Positions 42,630 to 53,624 of a stretch of 64,000 nucleotides of DNA are shown one piece after another; the stretch's first letter is position 1; each line of letters opens with the position of its first letter. The position numbers were made by a program, and so were the translations under genes. The stretch is taken from the NCBI GenBank assembly GCA_963932145.1, contig OZ010578.1, forward strand, positions 44,297,904-44,361,903, read 5' to 3'. This DNA comes from Acanthosepion lycidas (lineage: Eukaryota > Mollusca > Cephalopoda > Sepiida > Sepiidae). The notes beneath the pieces were generated by a model. That model worked only from the letters and a program-made list of their open reading frames with translations. It was not told the DNA's origin and searched no databases.

Positions 42630-44095
42630 TATAGAAAGAAGTAGAGATTGTAGAAAGGAAAAAGTAGAGATTGTAGAAAGGAAAAAGTAGAGATTGTAGA
42701 AAGAAAAAAAGTATTGGCTGTAGAAAGAAAAAAGTAGAGATTGTAGAAAGAAAAAAGTAGAGATTGTAGAAAGAGAAAAAGTATTGGCTGTAGAAAGAAA
42801 AAAGTAGATATTGTAGAAAGAAAAAAGTAGAGATTGTAGAAAGGAAAAAGTATTGGCTGTAGAAAGAAAAAAGTAGAGATTGTAGAAAGAAAAAAGTAGA
42901 GATTGTAGAAAGAGAAAAAGTATTGGCTGTAGAAAGAAAAAAGTAGAGATTGTAGAAAGAAGTAGAGATTGTAGAAAGGAAAAAGTAGAGATTGTAGAAA
43001 GGAAAAAGTAGAGATTGTAGAAAGGAAAAAGTAGAGATTGTAGAAAGAAAAAAGTAGAGATTGTAAAAAGAAAAAAAGTATTGGCTGTAGAAATAAAAAA
43101 GTAGAGATTGTAGAAAGAAAAAAGTAGAGATTGTAGAAAGAGAAAAAGTATTGGCTGTAGAAAGAAAAAAGTAGAGATTGTAGAAAGAAAAAAGTAGAGA
43201 TTGTAGAAAGAGAAAAAGTATTGGCTGTAGAAAGAAAAAAGTAGAGATTGTAGAAAGAAGTAGAGATTGTAGAAAGGAAAAAGTAGAGATTGTAGAAAGG
43301 AAAAAGTAGAGATTGTAGAAAGGAAAAAGTAGAGATTGTAGAAAGAAAAAAGTAGAGATTGTAAAAAGAAAAAAAGTATTGGCTGTAGAAATAAAAAAGT
43401 AGAGATTGTAGAAAGAAAAAAGTAGAGATTGTAGAAAGAGAAAAAGTATTGGCTGTAGAAAGAAAAAAGTAGAGATTGTAGAAAGAGAAAAAGTATTGGC
43501 TGTAGAAAGAAAAAAGTAGAGATTGTAGAAAGAAAAAAGTATTGGCTGTAGAAAGAAAAAAGTAGAGATTGTAGAAAGAAAAAAGTAGAGATTGTAGAAA
43601 GGAAAAAGTAGAGATTGTAGAAAGAAAAAAGTAGAGATTGTAGAAAGAGAAAAAGTATTGGCTGTAGAAAGAAAAAAGTAGAGATTGTAGAAAGAAAAAA
43701 GTAGAGATTGTAGAAGGAAAAAGTAGAGATTGTAGAAAGGAAAAAGTAGAGATTGTAGAAAGAGAAAAAGTATTGGCTGTAGAAAGAAAAAAGTAGAGAT
43801 TGTAGAAAGAAAAAAGTATTGACTGTAGAAAGAAAAAAGTAGAGATTGTAGAAAGAAAAAAGTAGAGATTGTAGAAAGGAAAAAGTAGAGATTGTAGAAA
43901 GAAAAAAAGTATTGGCTGTAGAAAGAAAAAAGTAGAGATTGTAGAAAGAAAAAAGTAGAGATTGTAGAAAGAGAAAAAGTATTGGCTGTAGAAAGAAAAA
44001 AGTAGAGATTGTAGAAAGGAAAAAGTAGAGATTGTAGAAAGAGAAAAAGTATTGGCTGTAGAAAGAAAAAAGTAGAGATTGTAGAAAGGAAAACT
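42630..44095. repeat. 23-bp minisatellite array, about 1.5 kb
   Basis: About 63 copies of GTAGAGATTGTAGAAAGGAA plus AAA, with a variant GTATTGGCTGTAGAAAG unit every two to five copies. A 298-bp segment is duplicated (42920 onward and 43218 onward) with its variants, giving a higher-order structure. The 23-bp period is not a multiple of three and the minus strand contains no stop in any phase, which creates 523- and 544-codon frames that are not genes. Confidence 0.95.
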
Positions 44096-44450
44096 GCAAA
44101 AAGTTAAAACAAACAACAGAAGGATGATAAAAAAGAAGACGAGAAGGAGAGAGAAAAAAAAGGAGAAGGATGAATTAGGAGAAACGAACAAAGACGACAA
44201 GGTGGTCGAGAAGGAAAGAAGAAGGAAAGATGAAGTTTATTATAAAAGGAAAAGTGAGCAGTGAAGAAAAGAGAATCAAGAAATGTGTGTGTCAAAAAGG
44301 AAGAAGAAGATGAAGAGAAAAAGAAAGAAGAAGAGAAGTAGATGCAGAGAAAACAAGAAAGAAAGATGAAAAAAAAAGAAAGGCATTGGAAGAGAAATAA
44401 GCAGAAGAAGAAGTGAAATATGGAACGTAAGAGAAAATTCAGATTTGTGC
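44096..44450. repeat. Purine-rich tail of the block
   Basis: GAAGAA- and GAGAAA-rich sequence, fading into mixed composition near 44450. Confidence 0.85.
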
Positions 44451-44849
44451 TCAGAGTATTGTGATTGTACGGAGTACGCTTATTGAAACCTATCTCAATC
44501 GATGGGACGAGTACCCGTTTATTTTTCATGAAGTGGACACACCTACAGCTGTGACACTTTAATGGACAAAAAAAAAAAAAAAAAATAACAATAATAATGA
44601 TGACAGCAGAGATAGTGGGGGATAATCGTAAAGATGGTTATAATGGAAGGATGCCGTAGGTAGGTTTTTTTTTTTTTTTATATTTATAACAACGGATAGC
44701 GTTTTTGTTATTATCCATCCTGGATATTCATGTAAAATTTATATCATTGGATTTCATGATTTTAAAAAAAAAATTTCACCACTGTTTACAACTGTCGTCA
44801 ACAAAATATATCTCCCTTATTCTTTGTATACATTTCACTCCAAGAAAGG

Positions 44850-45235
44850 CGGGAATGCCACTAGTATGCGGAGTGGGGAGAAAAAGTGAGAGAAAAGACA
44901 GTTTATATTGAAGAAATGACAAAATATGATAGAAGAAGATAGATGATGACGATTGACGTTGCATTTAAAATTTTGAAGATTGTAGTTTTCAGGGAAGCAA
45001 ATAAACGGAAGAGAGTTGCACAGGCGTGAAGTGCGAGAAAATAAACTTTTGGAGTAGAAGTAGCGGTTGAAATTTAGCTATTTTAATAGTAAACGGATGG
45101 GACCTAAATGCCAATCATGTGACACACTTAAATACATGCAGCCGAGGCACCAGGGAAAAAAAAAGCTCGTCATAGCAGATGTCATGAAAATATTTGTAGA
45201 AAAGACAGAGGGAAGCCACGACACGTCGGTGAGAA
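44850..45235 (-). pseudogene. Highly decayed Jockey/CR1-like LINE 3' end
   Basis: Aligns by eye with the 46010-46420 minus-strand copy: 'gacgattgacgttgcattta', 'gtgcgagaaaataaactttt', 'atttgtagaaaagacagag', 'cacgacacgtcggtgag'. No frame remains. Confidence 0.65.
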
Positions 45236-45449
45236 AGTAACTGTAACTACAAATATTTTGTACATAATTTTATAATTTAAGGGTAAACCTATGTTTTTTT
45301 TTTTTTAGATTATATAGTTTTGCAGATGATAAAATGTATTGTTGCTAATTAAAAAAAATGTATTGTTAGTAATTTTACTATAAACATGTATTTTTATCCC
45401 TTTTTTAGTGTTGTATCGATTGTCATCTATCTATTTACCTATCAACCTA

Positions 45450-45510
<61 letters not shown>

Positions 45511-45512
45511 AA
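45450..45512. repeat. (CT)n-(TA)n-(TG)n microsatellite
   Basis: Three short simple runs. Confidence 0.95.
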
Positions 45513-45627
45513 AGTTGTAGCTTCTGTCTTCCTGTTTAGGGATAAACCCACATAACCGTATATATTCTGAAATTACATTACCCAGGGTACTTGGATACTT
45601 CATTTAAATCAAAGGGTATTCAAATTT

Positions 45628-45797
45628 TTTTCCCTTTGATATAAATTATATTTAAATTTGAACAAGGGAATGACTCATTGTGTACTTGAATAAGTATATT
45701 TCATTTTGATCAAAAGGGGTCAATCGGGAGAAGGAAATCACCCACTAATTTTTTTACCTTTGATTTAAATTAGATTTAAATTTGAACAAGGCAATAA
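45628..45797. repeat. Short direct repeat
   Basis: 'tccctttgatataaattata', 'tttaaatttgaacaagg' at 45628-45676 recurs at 45750-45797 with few changes. Confidence 0.8.
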
Positions 45798-46003
45798 CTC
45801 TTATCCAACATATAGAAGGAGAAAGCCAGAAGATGGAGGTCACGTCGGCAGGATCAAAATGAGACAATATAGACGTCAAGTTGAGCAAGAGATCACCAAT
45901 TAGTGGATAATGCTTTATTGTTGCAACAATTCAACTGTCATATCAATGTTGAAACCTGCTCATCAATTCATTCAATCAGTTATTTTTTATTTTTTTATTT
46001 TCA

Positions 46004-47076
46004 GCATTTTACCCCTAGCAAGGCGGGAAGCCACTAGCACGCAAGGGGTTATAGAGGATTTGGAGCGAGAGCAGATAGGAATGATAGAGGAAAGGATGAG
46101 GAGAAGGATAGTGGATAGATCAAGGTAACTGGAGATGTCGATTGACATTACATTTGAATAGTTGGAGATTATAGCTATCAGGGAAACAGGAATAGAGAAG
46201 GTAATTCCACAGGCGAGAGGTGCGAGATATGAAGTTATTGGAATAGAAGAGGCGGCTACATTTAATAGTTTCAACTGTGAAAGGGTGAGGGCTGGATGCC
46301 AGCCTTGCAGGACGCTTGAATTCGCGAAGTCTGGGAACCAGCGAAAGCATTTCATCGGAGCAATTACCATGAAAGTATTTGTAAAAAAGACAGAGAGAGG
46401 CGACGGCACGTCCGTGAGAGAGCGACTGCAGACGAGATGCCAGATCAGGGCCAATTATATTGCATATCTGTCTCTGGATCTTATCAAGAACCCCGAGGCA
46501 AAGAGTAGGGGCTCCAGACCATATATGGCAGCAATACTACATGCAAGGGCGAATGGTTGATTTGTAGATTTGAAGGATCGATTCCGGGGAGAAAAATTTC
46601 TTGGTGCGGCAAAGGGAGCCAACTTTCCTTGCGGTGGACGAAGCAATTGACTCAATGTATTTGTTTCATCTCAGGTCAGTAGACAACGTGAGACCGAGCA
46701 GCCGCAGAGAGGTGCTCTCGGGAAGTTGAGAGTCAGACATTTTAATGGGGGCAAGAAAGGATCTCTGTGGTGATTAATAGAGAGCAGTTTTGTTTTTGAA
46801 GCGTTAAAGTTAACCAGCCAATTCCTGCCCCAGTTCACAACCGATTGGAGGTCCTTTTCGAGACGAACGGCCAGCTTAGTTTTGTCAGCGACACTAGATT
46901 TGTTTTTGAGGCAGGAGTAAATTGTAGTGTCGTCCGCGTAGATGTCTACTTGGGAACTATGACACCAGGAAGATCGTTGATGAAGATAAGGAACAGAGTA
47001 GGGCTTAGGATGGAGCCTTGGGGAACACCTGCGTTCGTGGGATAGGAGCTGGAGGAGAACTGTAAGGTCCACTCAG
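46004..47076 (-). pseudogene. Jockey/CR1-like LINE reverse transcriptase, 5'-truncated
   Basis: Minus strand reads GVPQGSILSPTLFLIFINDL, VDIYADDTTIYSCLKNKSSV, ADKTKLAVRLEKDL, VNWGRNWLVNFNASKTKLLS, then HPFTVETIKCSR, TSRLWNYLLYSCFPDSYNLQ and CNVNRHLQLP, with the stop at 46120-46122. The 3' UTR runs to about 46004. Motifs of the palm, including YADD, are intact but at least three frameshifts and a small deletion before YADD kill it. It is the sister of 17155-18056. Confidence 0.9.
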
Positions 47077-47175
47077 TATAATTGCAGTATAAACCACAGA
47101 TGGGCTTTGCGGGTGTTTAACAAACACAAATGTGCCTGAGCAGGCGTCTGCAATAGGGGTGGCTAGCCGCCCAAG
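47077..47175. repeat. Dispersed repeat shared with 20335-20445
   Basis: 'gcgggtgtttaacaaacac', 'tgcctgagcaggcgtctgc' match the earlier copy. It abuts the truncated 5' end of the LINE. Confidence 0.7.
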
Positions 47176-47349
47176 TAGACAGGCATACTTGGATGCAAGT
47201 GGTCAGCCATTGCTAAAAAAATGCATTTTTGGTAATTTTATTAAAAAATGTAATGTTGATTTTTGTTTGGATGTTCATTATTTGTCCATAGCTGGGACCC
47301 TAACAGGTGCTACCACCCCGGGTCAGGGTGAACCTGGGAACAACAACAG

Positions 47350-48300
47350 TTAAGATGCTTCTGAAAACCTCCAATTTCCTGATCAGCAGCCTTGCTGCCG
47401 AATGTGGTTTATCGTCATAGAGGCAACAAATAGTAAAGTAATTATCGGTTTATTAAAAAAAAATATATAAACGAAAGCACTCTTGATAACAAAAACGTTT
47501 TCTGACGACTGCAACATTTGTCGACACGAGAAAATTTGTCTTCTTAAAAATTCTTCTGCCCTAGTTGAGGTCATACCGTACTAATTTGTACATTTTATTT
47601 TTCCCGGCCCTTGTCCTCTGGGTCAAGCGTGTCTATTATTGTTTTTTTTTTTTTTTTTTTTTTTGACTTTCTTTGACGACAAGTCTTAACAAAACATAGA
47701 CTTCTAGGAATCGTTTCTTTTCTCTCTTTTTCTGTAAATTCTTCACTTTCTTTTTTTCCATTTTTCTTCTTTTGTTCAAATTTTCTTTTCTTTTTTTAAT
47801 TAACGAATACTTTCTTTATTTCTTCTTTTATTTCATCTACATTCTTTTTTTTTCTCCATATATTTATTGCGTGGTATGTAGGAAAATAGGACTTTTTCTT
47901 CTTTCTCAGAGGTCATCTTAATGAAGTCTTTCACTTTTTTCTTTTCTTCCTGCCAACAAAGCACTGGTATCGAACGATTTCGACTCATTATCTCCCAAGA
48001 GATTGACAATGAATCGAAGAATAAACTGTATGACTCCCCATTTTTTTTAATTAGTTTTTTTTTTTATTAAGAATTCAGACAAAGAATTTCATAAATTTCC
48101 CATATGAGTCTCAGTCTCCTTTCCATACTTCATCACCTAATTTCACTTGCTGACCTTTACCCTTGACCGCGTTGAATGACGTGAACTCCCCCGACTGGTT
48201 ATTGTCTTCTTAAAAATCTTGAATATACATTATGTAATAAAAATCATCATCATAATAGCAATATTATTATTAATAATGATAATGAAGTTGATGATGATGA
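47350..48300. other. Unassigned, T-rich in part
   Basis: Poly(T) at 47641-47664 and a TTTC-rich segment to 47870, then mixed sequence and a (GAT)n patch near 48283-48306. Confidence 0.35.
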
Positions 48301-48309
48301 TGATGATTC

Positions 48310-49270
48310 TTGAAACAAGACTAAATGGTACAAATTAATCAACGGAATTAATACTTAGAAATCTCTCTGCTACGCTTTTCTGCAGTATTCTTAGACTGGA
48401 ATTATACAGAATTAGAAGAGAAGGATAGAAGAAGGCGAAAGTTGACGAATAAGGCATAACACTCTGAATACAAACAGTGATGATGATAGGCTGTATATTC
48501 TAAGAAAGGAGGGGGCATGGAGCTAATGAGTGTTGAAGAAGAAGTGTCATTGGGTGTTCTGGGACTTGAGAGTTGTGCTTAGAGTTCCCATTTCTTCTTA
48601 CAGCTGCACGGAGGATGGATGGGGATCTGGAAGCGTGAAAAACTGAGCCATTGAACCACCATAGCAGAGAAACAGCAGAAAGAGAAACGGCATGGCAAGT
48701 TAAAAGAAAAGGAGCTTCATTGTCAGGTTTTTCTCCCCCCCCCCTAAACAGAGCCAACTATTGTATCTGAGAGATGGTTTTGGGTGAAAGATGAGTCTAT
48801 AAAGAGAGAAACATAGTCACTTATATTTGCAGCAAGAGAGCAGGCCATCAGAAGGAATGAAGGCCAAGCCAGACAAACCAGAAGAAGAAAGCAAATGCAG
48901 GATGTGTGGACAAGATGATGAGACAGCCACATACTCACTGAAGGAGTATAATCAACGAGAATCTAAAAAAATCTATTGGCAGTTATGCCGTAAATTTGGC
49001 TTCAATGTGAAAGACAAATATTACGGACATCAATCATTAGAAAAGGACAGTCACGAGGTATTATGAGATTTCTCGGTTCAGACTGAAGATCCGGCATTAT
49101 TGTTAAAGATAAGTGTTAAATTATTGATTTTGTTCTTTCATATGATTCAAGAGTGGACCCCAAAGAATATGAAATGATTGAAAAATATCAAGATCTGGCA
49201 AAGGAGGTGAAAAAAAAAACAACTTATGGAACAGGACTGTTGTTTTTGTGCATTTCTTCTAGTAATGGAA
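48310..49270 (+). pseudogene. Non-LTR retrotransposon C-terminal region relic
   Basis: Across several frames: ISLLRFSAVFLDWNYTELEE, NSDDDRLYILRKEGA, MSVEEEVSLGVLGLES, SLIFAAREQAIRRNE, ESKCRMCGQDDETATYSLKE, IYWQLCRKFGFNVKDKYYGH. The CxxC...H pattern and the 'WELCRKYGxxVxDKWYEHQP'-type block belong to the C-terminal zinc-knuckle region of a widespread invertebrate LINE. The reverse-transcriptase core is missing. Clade was not assigned. Confidence 0.82.
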
Positions 49271-49439
49271 AGAACGATGAGTGAAGATTGAAATTGGAAG
49301 ATTGTAAACCTCCAGAAAGTTGCTATAATTTAATCCAAAAAGATTCTCCGTAAAGTTCAGTTGTGAGGAATCTTTTTGGCAACATGCCTCAAGAACAGAA
49401 TTTCCATTATCTACTTCAATGTACGACACTCAAAACAAC

Positions 49440-49454
49440 AACAACCACAACAAC

Positions 49455-49501
<47 letters not shown>
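49440..49501. repeat. (AAC)n-(AAT)n microsatellite
   Basis: ACA/AAT trinucleotide run. Confidence 0.95.
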
Positions 49502-49502
<1 letters not shown>

Positions 49503-49729
49503 AAAGAGAAGAGAGCGATTTAAGAAGAAAACTGACAATGTTAAACAATATTTTCTGTCTTCAAGTTATATCTAAAGAAAATTTAAAGTATTAAAATATA
49601 TTAATCTACGAAAATATTGGTAGAATTACATCAATCATTTTGTTTTGTAATAGTAATAATAATAATTTAAAAGAAAATTTATTCAGTAATAGATGATGCC
49701 AAGAAATTCGAAATAAAATTTCAAGTGAG

Positions 49730-50630
49730 TGAAGAAATGCAAATGAAGCAGAATGCATTTACTGCAGCGTCAAAGAACCTAAAATAATAAAGCAAATGCA
49801 ATGTACTAAAGGCAGAAACGATGTCAAGAGAAACCTCTTCGTGGCCAATATTCTGCCATTACCAAAAAAGCTGATCTAGACAAACCCCTTACCTATTAGT
49901 GGTTACGTAGTGAAGGATTAAAAGCTGAAACCGAAGGTTTTATTCTTGCTGCACAGGAGCAATGCTTGCTAACTAGAAATTATCAAGCACACATACTGAA
50001 AAATTGTATTCACAACAGATGAAGATTCTGTGATAAATATTAAGAAACAATTGACCATCTTGTATCAGTTTGCACAGCGTTAGCACCAAATAAATATAAA
50101 ACTCGGTATGATAGAGTGAGCCAATATCTGCACTAGAAAATATGTAACTTTTATGGAAACGAAGCTGTAAGAAATTCGTATAAATATCACTCAGATCCGG
50201 TTACAGAGATATGACCTGTAATAGGTTTATGGGAATTTGCAATATATACAGACCAGAAGAAACAAAGTCAGTCGCCCAGGCATCGTGATAAAAAATTACA
50301 AAAACAGAATGTTCTTTCTTATTGACATGGCAATCACTGCAGATTGTAATGTATCTTTCATGATCTTCAAAAAAACAAAAACAACAAAAAAAAGACAAAA
50401 CAAAATAACTATCAAAATACAAGGATCTTGAAGTAGAAATCTAAAATATGACACATAAGGTCAACAGTAATTCCAGTTGTAGCTGAAGCCGATGGGGAAA
50501 AGGTTACGATAGAAACTTTGAAGGAATTCCTGGTGGCCCATACCTTAAAGAAATACAAAAAAAAAAATCATATTCATAAGTACAGATTACACATTACTAA
50601 GTGCTCTATCTCTGTAAAATACGAGGTTTT
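49730..50630 (+). pseudogene. LINE C-terminal region relic, second copy
   Basis: Reads WLRSEGLKAETEGFILAAQE, QCLLTRNYQAHILKNCIHNR, ETIDHLVSVCTALAPNKYKT, RYDRVSQYLH, ICNFYGNEAVRN, then NKVSRPGIVIKNYKNRMFFL, IDMAITADCNVS and STVIPVVAEADGEK. This is the same kind of LINE C-terminus as at 48310, closer to its family consensus but with stops. An A-rich insertion replaces part of the region near 50370-50410. Confidence 0.85.
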
Positions 50631-50732
50631 TTTTCTGAAAATGATCAGTGAAAAATGTCATGAAGCCATTTCTGACTTTTGGTTTCTAGTTGTGACCCGG
50701 AAGGTAATGTGTATACAACAGAAATCAAAGGA

Positions 50733-50737
<5 letters not shown>

Positions 50738-50785
<48 letters not shown>

Positions 50786-51220
50786 TTAATAATAATAATA
50801 ATAATAATTAATACTAATAATAATTAATAATAACAATAATAATAATTATTATTAATAATAATAAAAATTAATAATTATAATAATAATAATTATTAATAAT
50901 AATAATTATTAATAATAATAATTAATAATAATAATAATTAATAATAGTTATCAATAATTAATAATAATATTTATTAATAATAATAATAATTAATAATAAT
51001 AATTAATAATAATAATAAATAATGATAAAAATAATTAATAATAATTAATAATAATAATTAATAATAATAATTATTAATAATAATTATTATTATTAATAAT
51101 TATAAATAATTATTTATAATTAATAATAATAATTAATAATAATAATAATAATTCATAATTAATAATAATAATAATAATTAATTATAATAATTATTATTAA
51201 TAATAATAATAATAAATGAT
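50738..51220. repeat. (AAT)n block of about 480 bp
   Basis: AATAAT with TTATTA switches throughout. It follows a short segment ('atgatcagtgaaaaatg', 'cat', 'acaacagaaatcaaagg') also found at 60801-60880, also followed there by AAT repeats. Confidence 0.95.
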
Positions 51221-51224
51221 TTGA

Positions 51225-51506
51225 TGCTACACAAGGCATGGTTTTATGGCTTCTGCTCTTAAGTGAATTAAGACGTAAAACAGTCAATATCCCGTTCAGG
51301 ACGACAGATTTTCTTGTTACCCTAAACAATTTTGGTATACCACTAAACAGTACTATGCTTCACCGTTCATTCAGGGCTGATGGAGTAGAATTATAGCCGG
51401 GTGTCGAGAGGGATGTTATTTTTTTTTTTAATTTTGTAGGATGAGACAGGTAAGGCGATTATAACATCTCAAACAAATGGTGAATATTATTGATAATATG
51501 ATAGGC
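51225..51506. other. Unassigned sequence
   Basis: No assignment. Confidence 0.3.
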
Positions 51507-51541
51507 ACACACGCGCGCGCGCGCACACACACACACATATA
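51507..51541. repeat. (CA)n/(CG)n/(CA)n alternating purine-pyrimidine run
   Basis: CACACACGCGCGCGCGCACA and flanks form an uninterrupted alternating run of about 35 bp, a classic potential Z-DNA sequence. Confidence 0.9.
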
Positions 51542-51544
51542 CAT

Positions 51545-51745
51545 GATAAAAAAACTAGTTTTAAGCTTTGGTATCTTTATGGGTAAAAGGGCTCAATATT
51601 AGGGATAGAGCATGTATAAATATAAGAGTGGACATTGAGGTCAATTCATACTCTCGAATCTGTTTTATGTTTAAGAGCAATCTGCAATCAAGAAACAGAC
51701 TGACACCGCTAGGTGTTGATCTCAATGTCCATTCATATAAAGAGT
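51545..51745. repeat. Diverged copy of the hammerhead-like fold-back unit
   Basis: 'tttaagctttggtatcttta', 'gggctcaatattagggatag', 'agcatgtataaatataagag' parallel 27625-27700, and 'agaaacagactgacaccgct', 'aggtgttgatctcaatgtcc' parallel 31789-31830. Outer arms still pair ('agtggacattgaggtcaa' with 'ttgatctcaatgtccatt'). The CTGANGA element is gone. Confidence 0.7.
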
Positions 51746-51749
51746 GTTC

Positions 51750-52045
51750 TAATAACTTGGACCGATTTTAAATGTGAATTAAGTTTAATCGTCTAATGAT
51801 TTTTTATCTTTTCCTTTCACATTTAACAACTTAAGGTTCCGTCAACCTACCCCAACGCAACTTTACCCTTCGGCGGAGCTTCGTCAGAGTTCCTCCCTGC
51901 AAGCAGAGAGTTCGACAGACACCCGACCCGGCAGCTCACAAAGCACAGATACTACACTTTGATCCTAGCCACCGGGCTGAGCGGGTATTCTTTTTATAGA
52001 TGGTATTTATCAATCTACCCACGGGGATTGAATGTGGCACAAGGC
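51750..52045. other. Unassigned sequence with satellite-related piece
   Basis: 51845-51945 ('ttacccttcggcggagcttc', 'ttcctccctgcaagcagaga', 'gttcgacagacacccgac') resembles the GC-rich satellite unit at 55252 and is a single diverged copy. Confidence 0.55.
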
Positions 52046-52049
52046 ACAA

Positions 52050-52115
52050 GGAGCGTTCGATTAGCAAGGTCGAATTTACTGTATTTGAACTTCAATCTTG
52101 CCTACCGAACGCTCC
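52050..52115. repeat. 19-bp inverted repeat abutting the tRNA-like gene
   Basis: GGAGCGTTCGATTAGCAAG (52050-52068) and CTTGCCTACCGAACGCTCC (52097-52115) pair at 16 of 19 positions. The right arm overlaps the first three bases of the tRNA-like sequence. Confidence 0.82.
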
Positions 52116-52196
52116 TCTGTGGTCAAATCGGTTAAAGACACGTCAAGCTAAATGACGGTTCCGTATAGGTTACAGGTTCGAATCCTGTCGGAGGAC
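52113..52196 (+). tRNA. Class II tRNA-like gene, apparent CTA anticodon
   Basis: Full cloverleaf by eye: acceptor TCCTCTG (52113-52119) with CGGAGGA (52189-52195, one G-T), 3-bp D-stem GTC/GAC, anticodon stem CGTCA/TGACG (52141-52145 / 52153-52157), loop AGCTAAA, a 14-base variable region with CC/GG, and T-arm ACAGG-TTCGAAT-CCTGT. Box A TGGTCAAATCGG and box B GGTTCGAATCC fit consensus, and TTTT lies at 52202-52205. The loop centre reads CTA, amber-suppressor-like, but position 33 is G rather than T. It could be a one-base-deleted tRNA-Ser(GCT) pseudogene or a SINE head. Confidence 0.55.
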
Positions 52197-52239
52197 GAAT
52201 ATTTTCTTATGAAAATTTCTCGGACATTCTGGCCGGCAA

Positions 52240-52350
52240 ATGTTGTTTAATACTGTTTATTATAAACAGAGGATTTAAATATTTGTATCTATAAAAAGAA
52301 TTTATAAACATAAAAATGTCTTAAAAATAATTATCTGTCCATTTCGTAAT
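52240..52350. repeat. Half copy of the 13791-14020 fold-back family
   Basis: 'ctgtttattataaacagagg', 'aaatatttgtatctataaaa', 'tctgtccatttcgtaatata' match the right half of the earlier element. Confidence 0.8.
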
Positions 52351-52352
52351 AT

Positions 52353-52405
<53 letters not shown>
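52353..52405. repeat. (CA)n-(TA)n microsatellite
   Basis: Separates the fold-back half from the Penelope-like fragment. Confidence 0.95.
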
Positions 52406-52409
<4 letters not shown>

Positions 52410-53156
52410 CAATTTAGATTATCTACTAACTCCGGAAATATTTGATAATAACGAAATTAAATATATAAAAGAATTAGAACTAAGCAACCATAAGGTAAAT
52501 ATAAAATATTTAGAAAAAAAACAAAAACAAAAAAGTAAAAATAAACAGAAACACCGGAATATATTATGGTTTAACTCCCCTTATAATCGTAATGTTCAAA
52601 CAAATATTGGAAGAATTTTCCTAAATTTAATTTATAAACACTTCAATTATTCTGCAATATTAGAGAAGATTTTTAAAAAGAATAATGTAAAGATCAGCTA
52701 TAGCTGCGTTACTAGCATCGAGAAATCTATATCCTATCATAACAATAATATATTGAATAAATATATCACCAACAAAAACAACAATATTAATCAATTTACA
52801 AAAAATAAAAGCTACTGCCAAGAATACAATCTGTCCCCTAAACGGCCAATGTATGAATGAAAATATTGTATACAATTCTAGCATATATTACAATAACGAT
52901 GTCAAATTTTATATTGGGTCCATTGAAAATTCTTGGAAATTTCGTTTTATTATTATCAAATGATACATGAATAGCACTGCTCTCTCCAAACATTTCTGAC
53001 AATTAAAGACTGGTAGTGATAGATCCATTATGACGTGGGATATTGTAGCTAAAAAAAAGGTCAATAGATGTAATTTCTGCCTTGTAGAAAAATTAGAACA
53101 CTTCAATAACTCTAACTTATTAAACAAGAGAAATGAATTCATTCATTACATGTAGG
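52406..53156 (+). pseudogene. Penelope-like element C-terminal fragment with GIY-YIG remnant
   Basis: Reads ILWFNSPYNRNVQTNIGRIF, LNLIYKHFNYSAILEKIFKK, NNVKISYSCVTSIEKSIS, a decayed CxxC-type block (CQEYNLSPKRPMYE), NENIVYNSSIYYNNDVKFYI followed by G, then TWDIVAKKKVNRCNFCLVEK and LLNKRNEFIHYM. The WFNPPYS...NIG, KVSYSC and VVY...YIG..E blocks are those of GIY-YIG Penelope-like proteins. No RT palm is present. Two stops and frameshifts make it non-functional. Confidence 0.82.
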
Positions 53157-53159
53157 CAT

Positions 53160-53600
53160 AAAAATAAATACCTGTTGAAATAAGTTGATCCAGTTTAATT
53201 TATACTGTAGATTATAACCTCTTCCCTTTTAATTTTCTTCTGTTTAATTATCTTATGTTGAGCATATATAATTTTTATAGTTTTAGGTCAGTTTATTTTA
53301 AATAAAATATTAAAAAGCCCCAAAATACAATTAATCCTCGTTTATTTTAAATATAACCTCAAAGATTGCTGCCGACATACAAATAAACGGACAACCCAGG
53401 TGAGTTTATGATTTCCACCTGCGAGACAATCGGGTGACAGGGATTTTTTTAATAAACACACCACCCAGGAAGGAAAAACCAGAGTCTCTCACGTCTTCTC
53501 AAAGTGGCCGAAACCGCACACTGTCAGGTCGACATTAACTGACGAAGTCAAGAAGTGAATAAAAGATGCTTTTCCTTAAAAGGATTTAGTATCGTGTTCT
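53160..53600. other. Unassigned sequence downstream of the Penelope-like fragment
   Basis: Possibly its 3' region. Near 53490-53550 it contains GGCCGAAACCGC and AACTGACGAAGTCAAGAAGT, which look hammerhead-flavoured, but I could not pair them into the fold. Confidence 0.3.
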
Positions 53601-53624
53601 TATTAGTCTACAACGATAACAGTC

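Noticed and set aside
42465..44200. Two overlapping minus-strand open frames of 544 and 523 codons, the longest in the window
   Set aside because: They are readings of a 23-bp tandem repeat with no stop in those phases; the proteins are F/L/S/Y-only and the frames overlap. Repeat composition explains them fully.
53490..53560. Hammerhead-like text (GGCCGAAACCGC, CTGACGAAGTC) downstream of the Penelope-like fragment
   Set aside because: The strands are in the wrong order and I could not form stems II or III.
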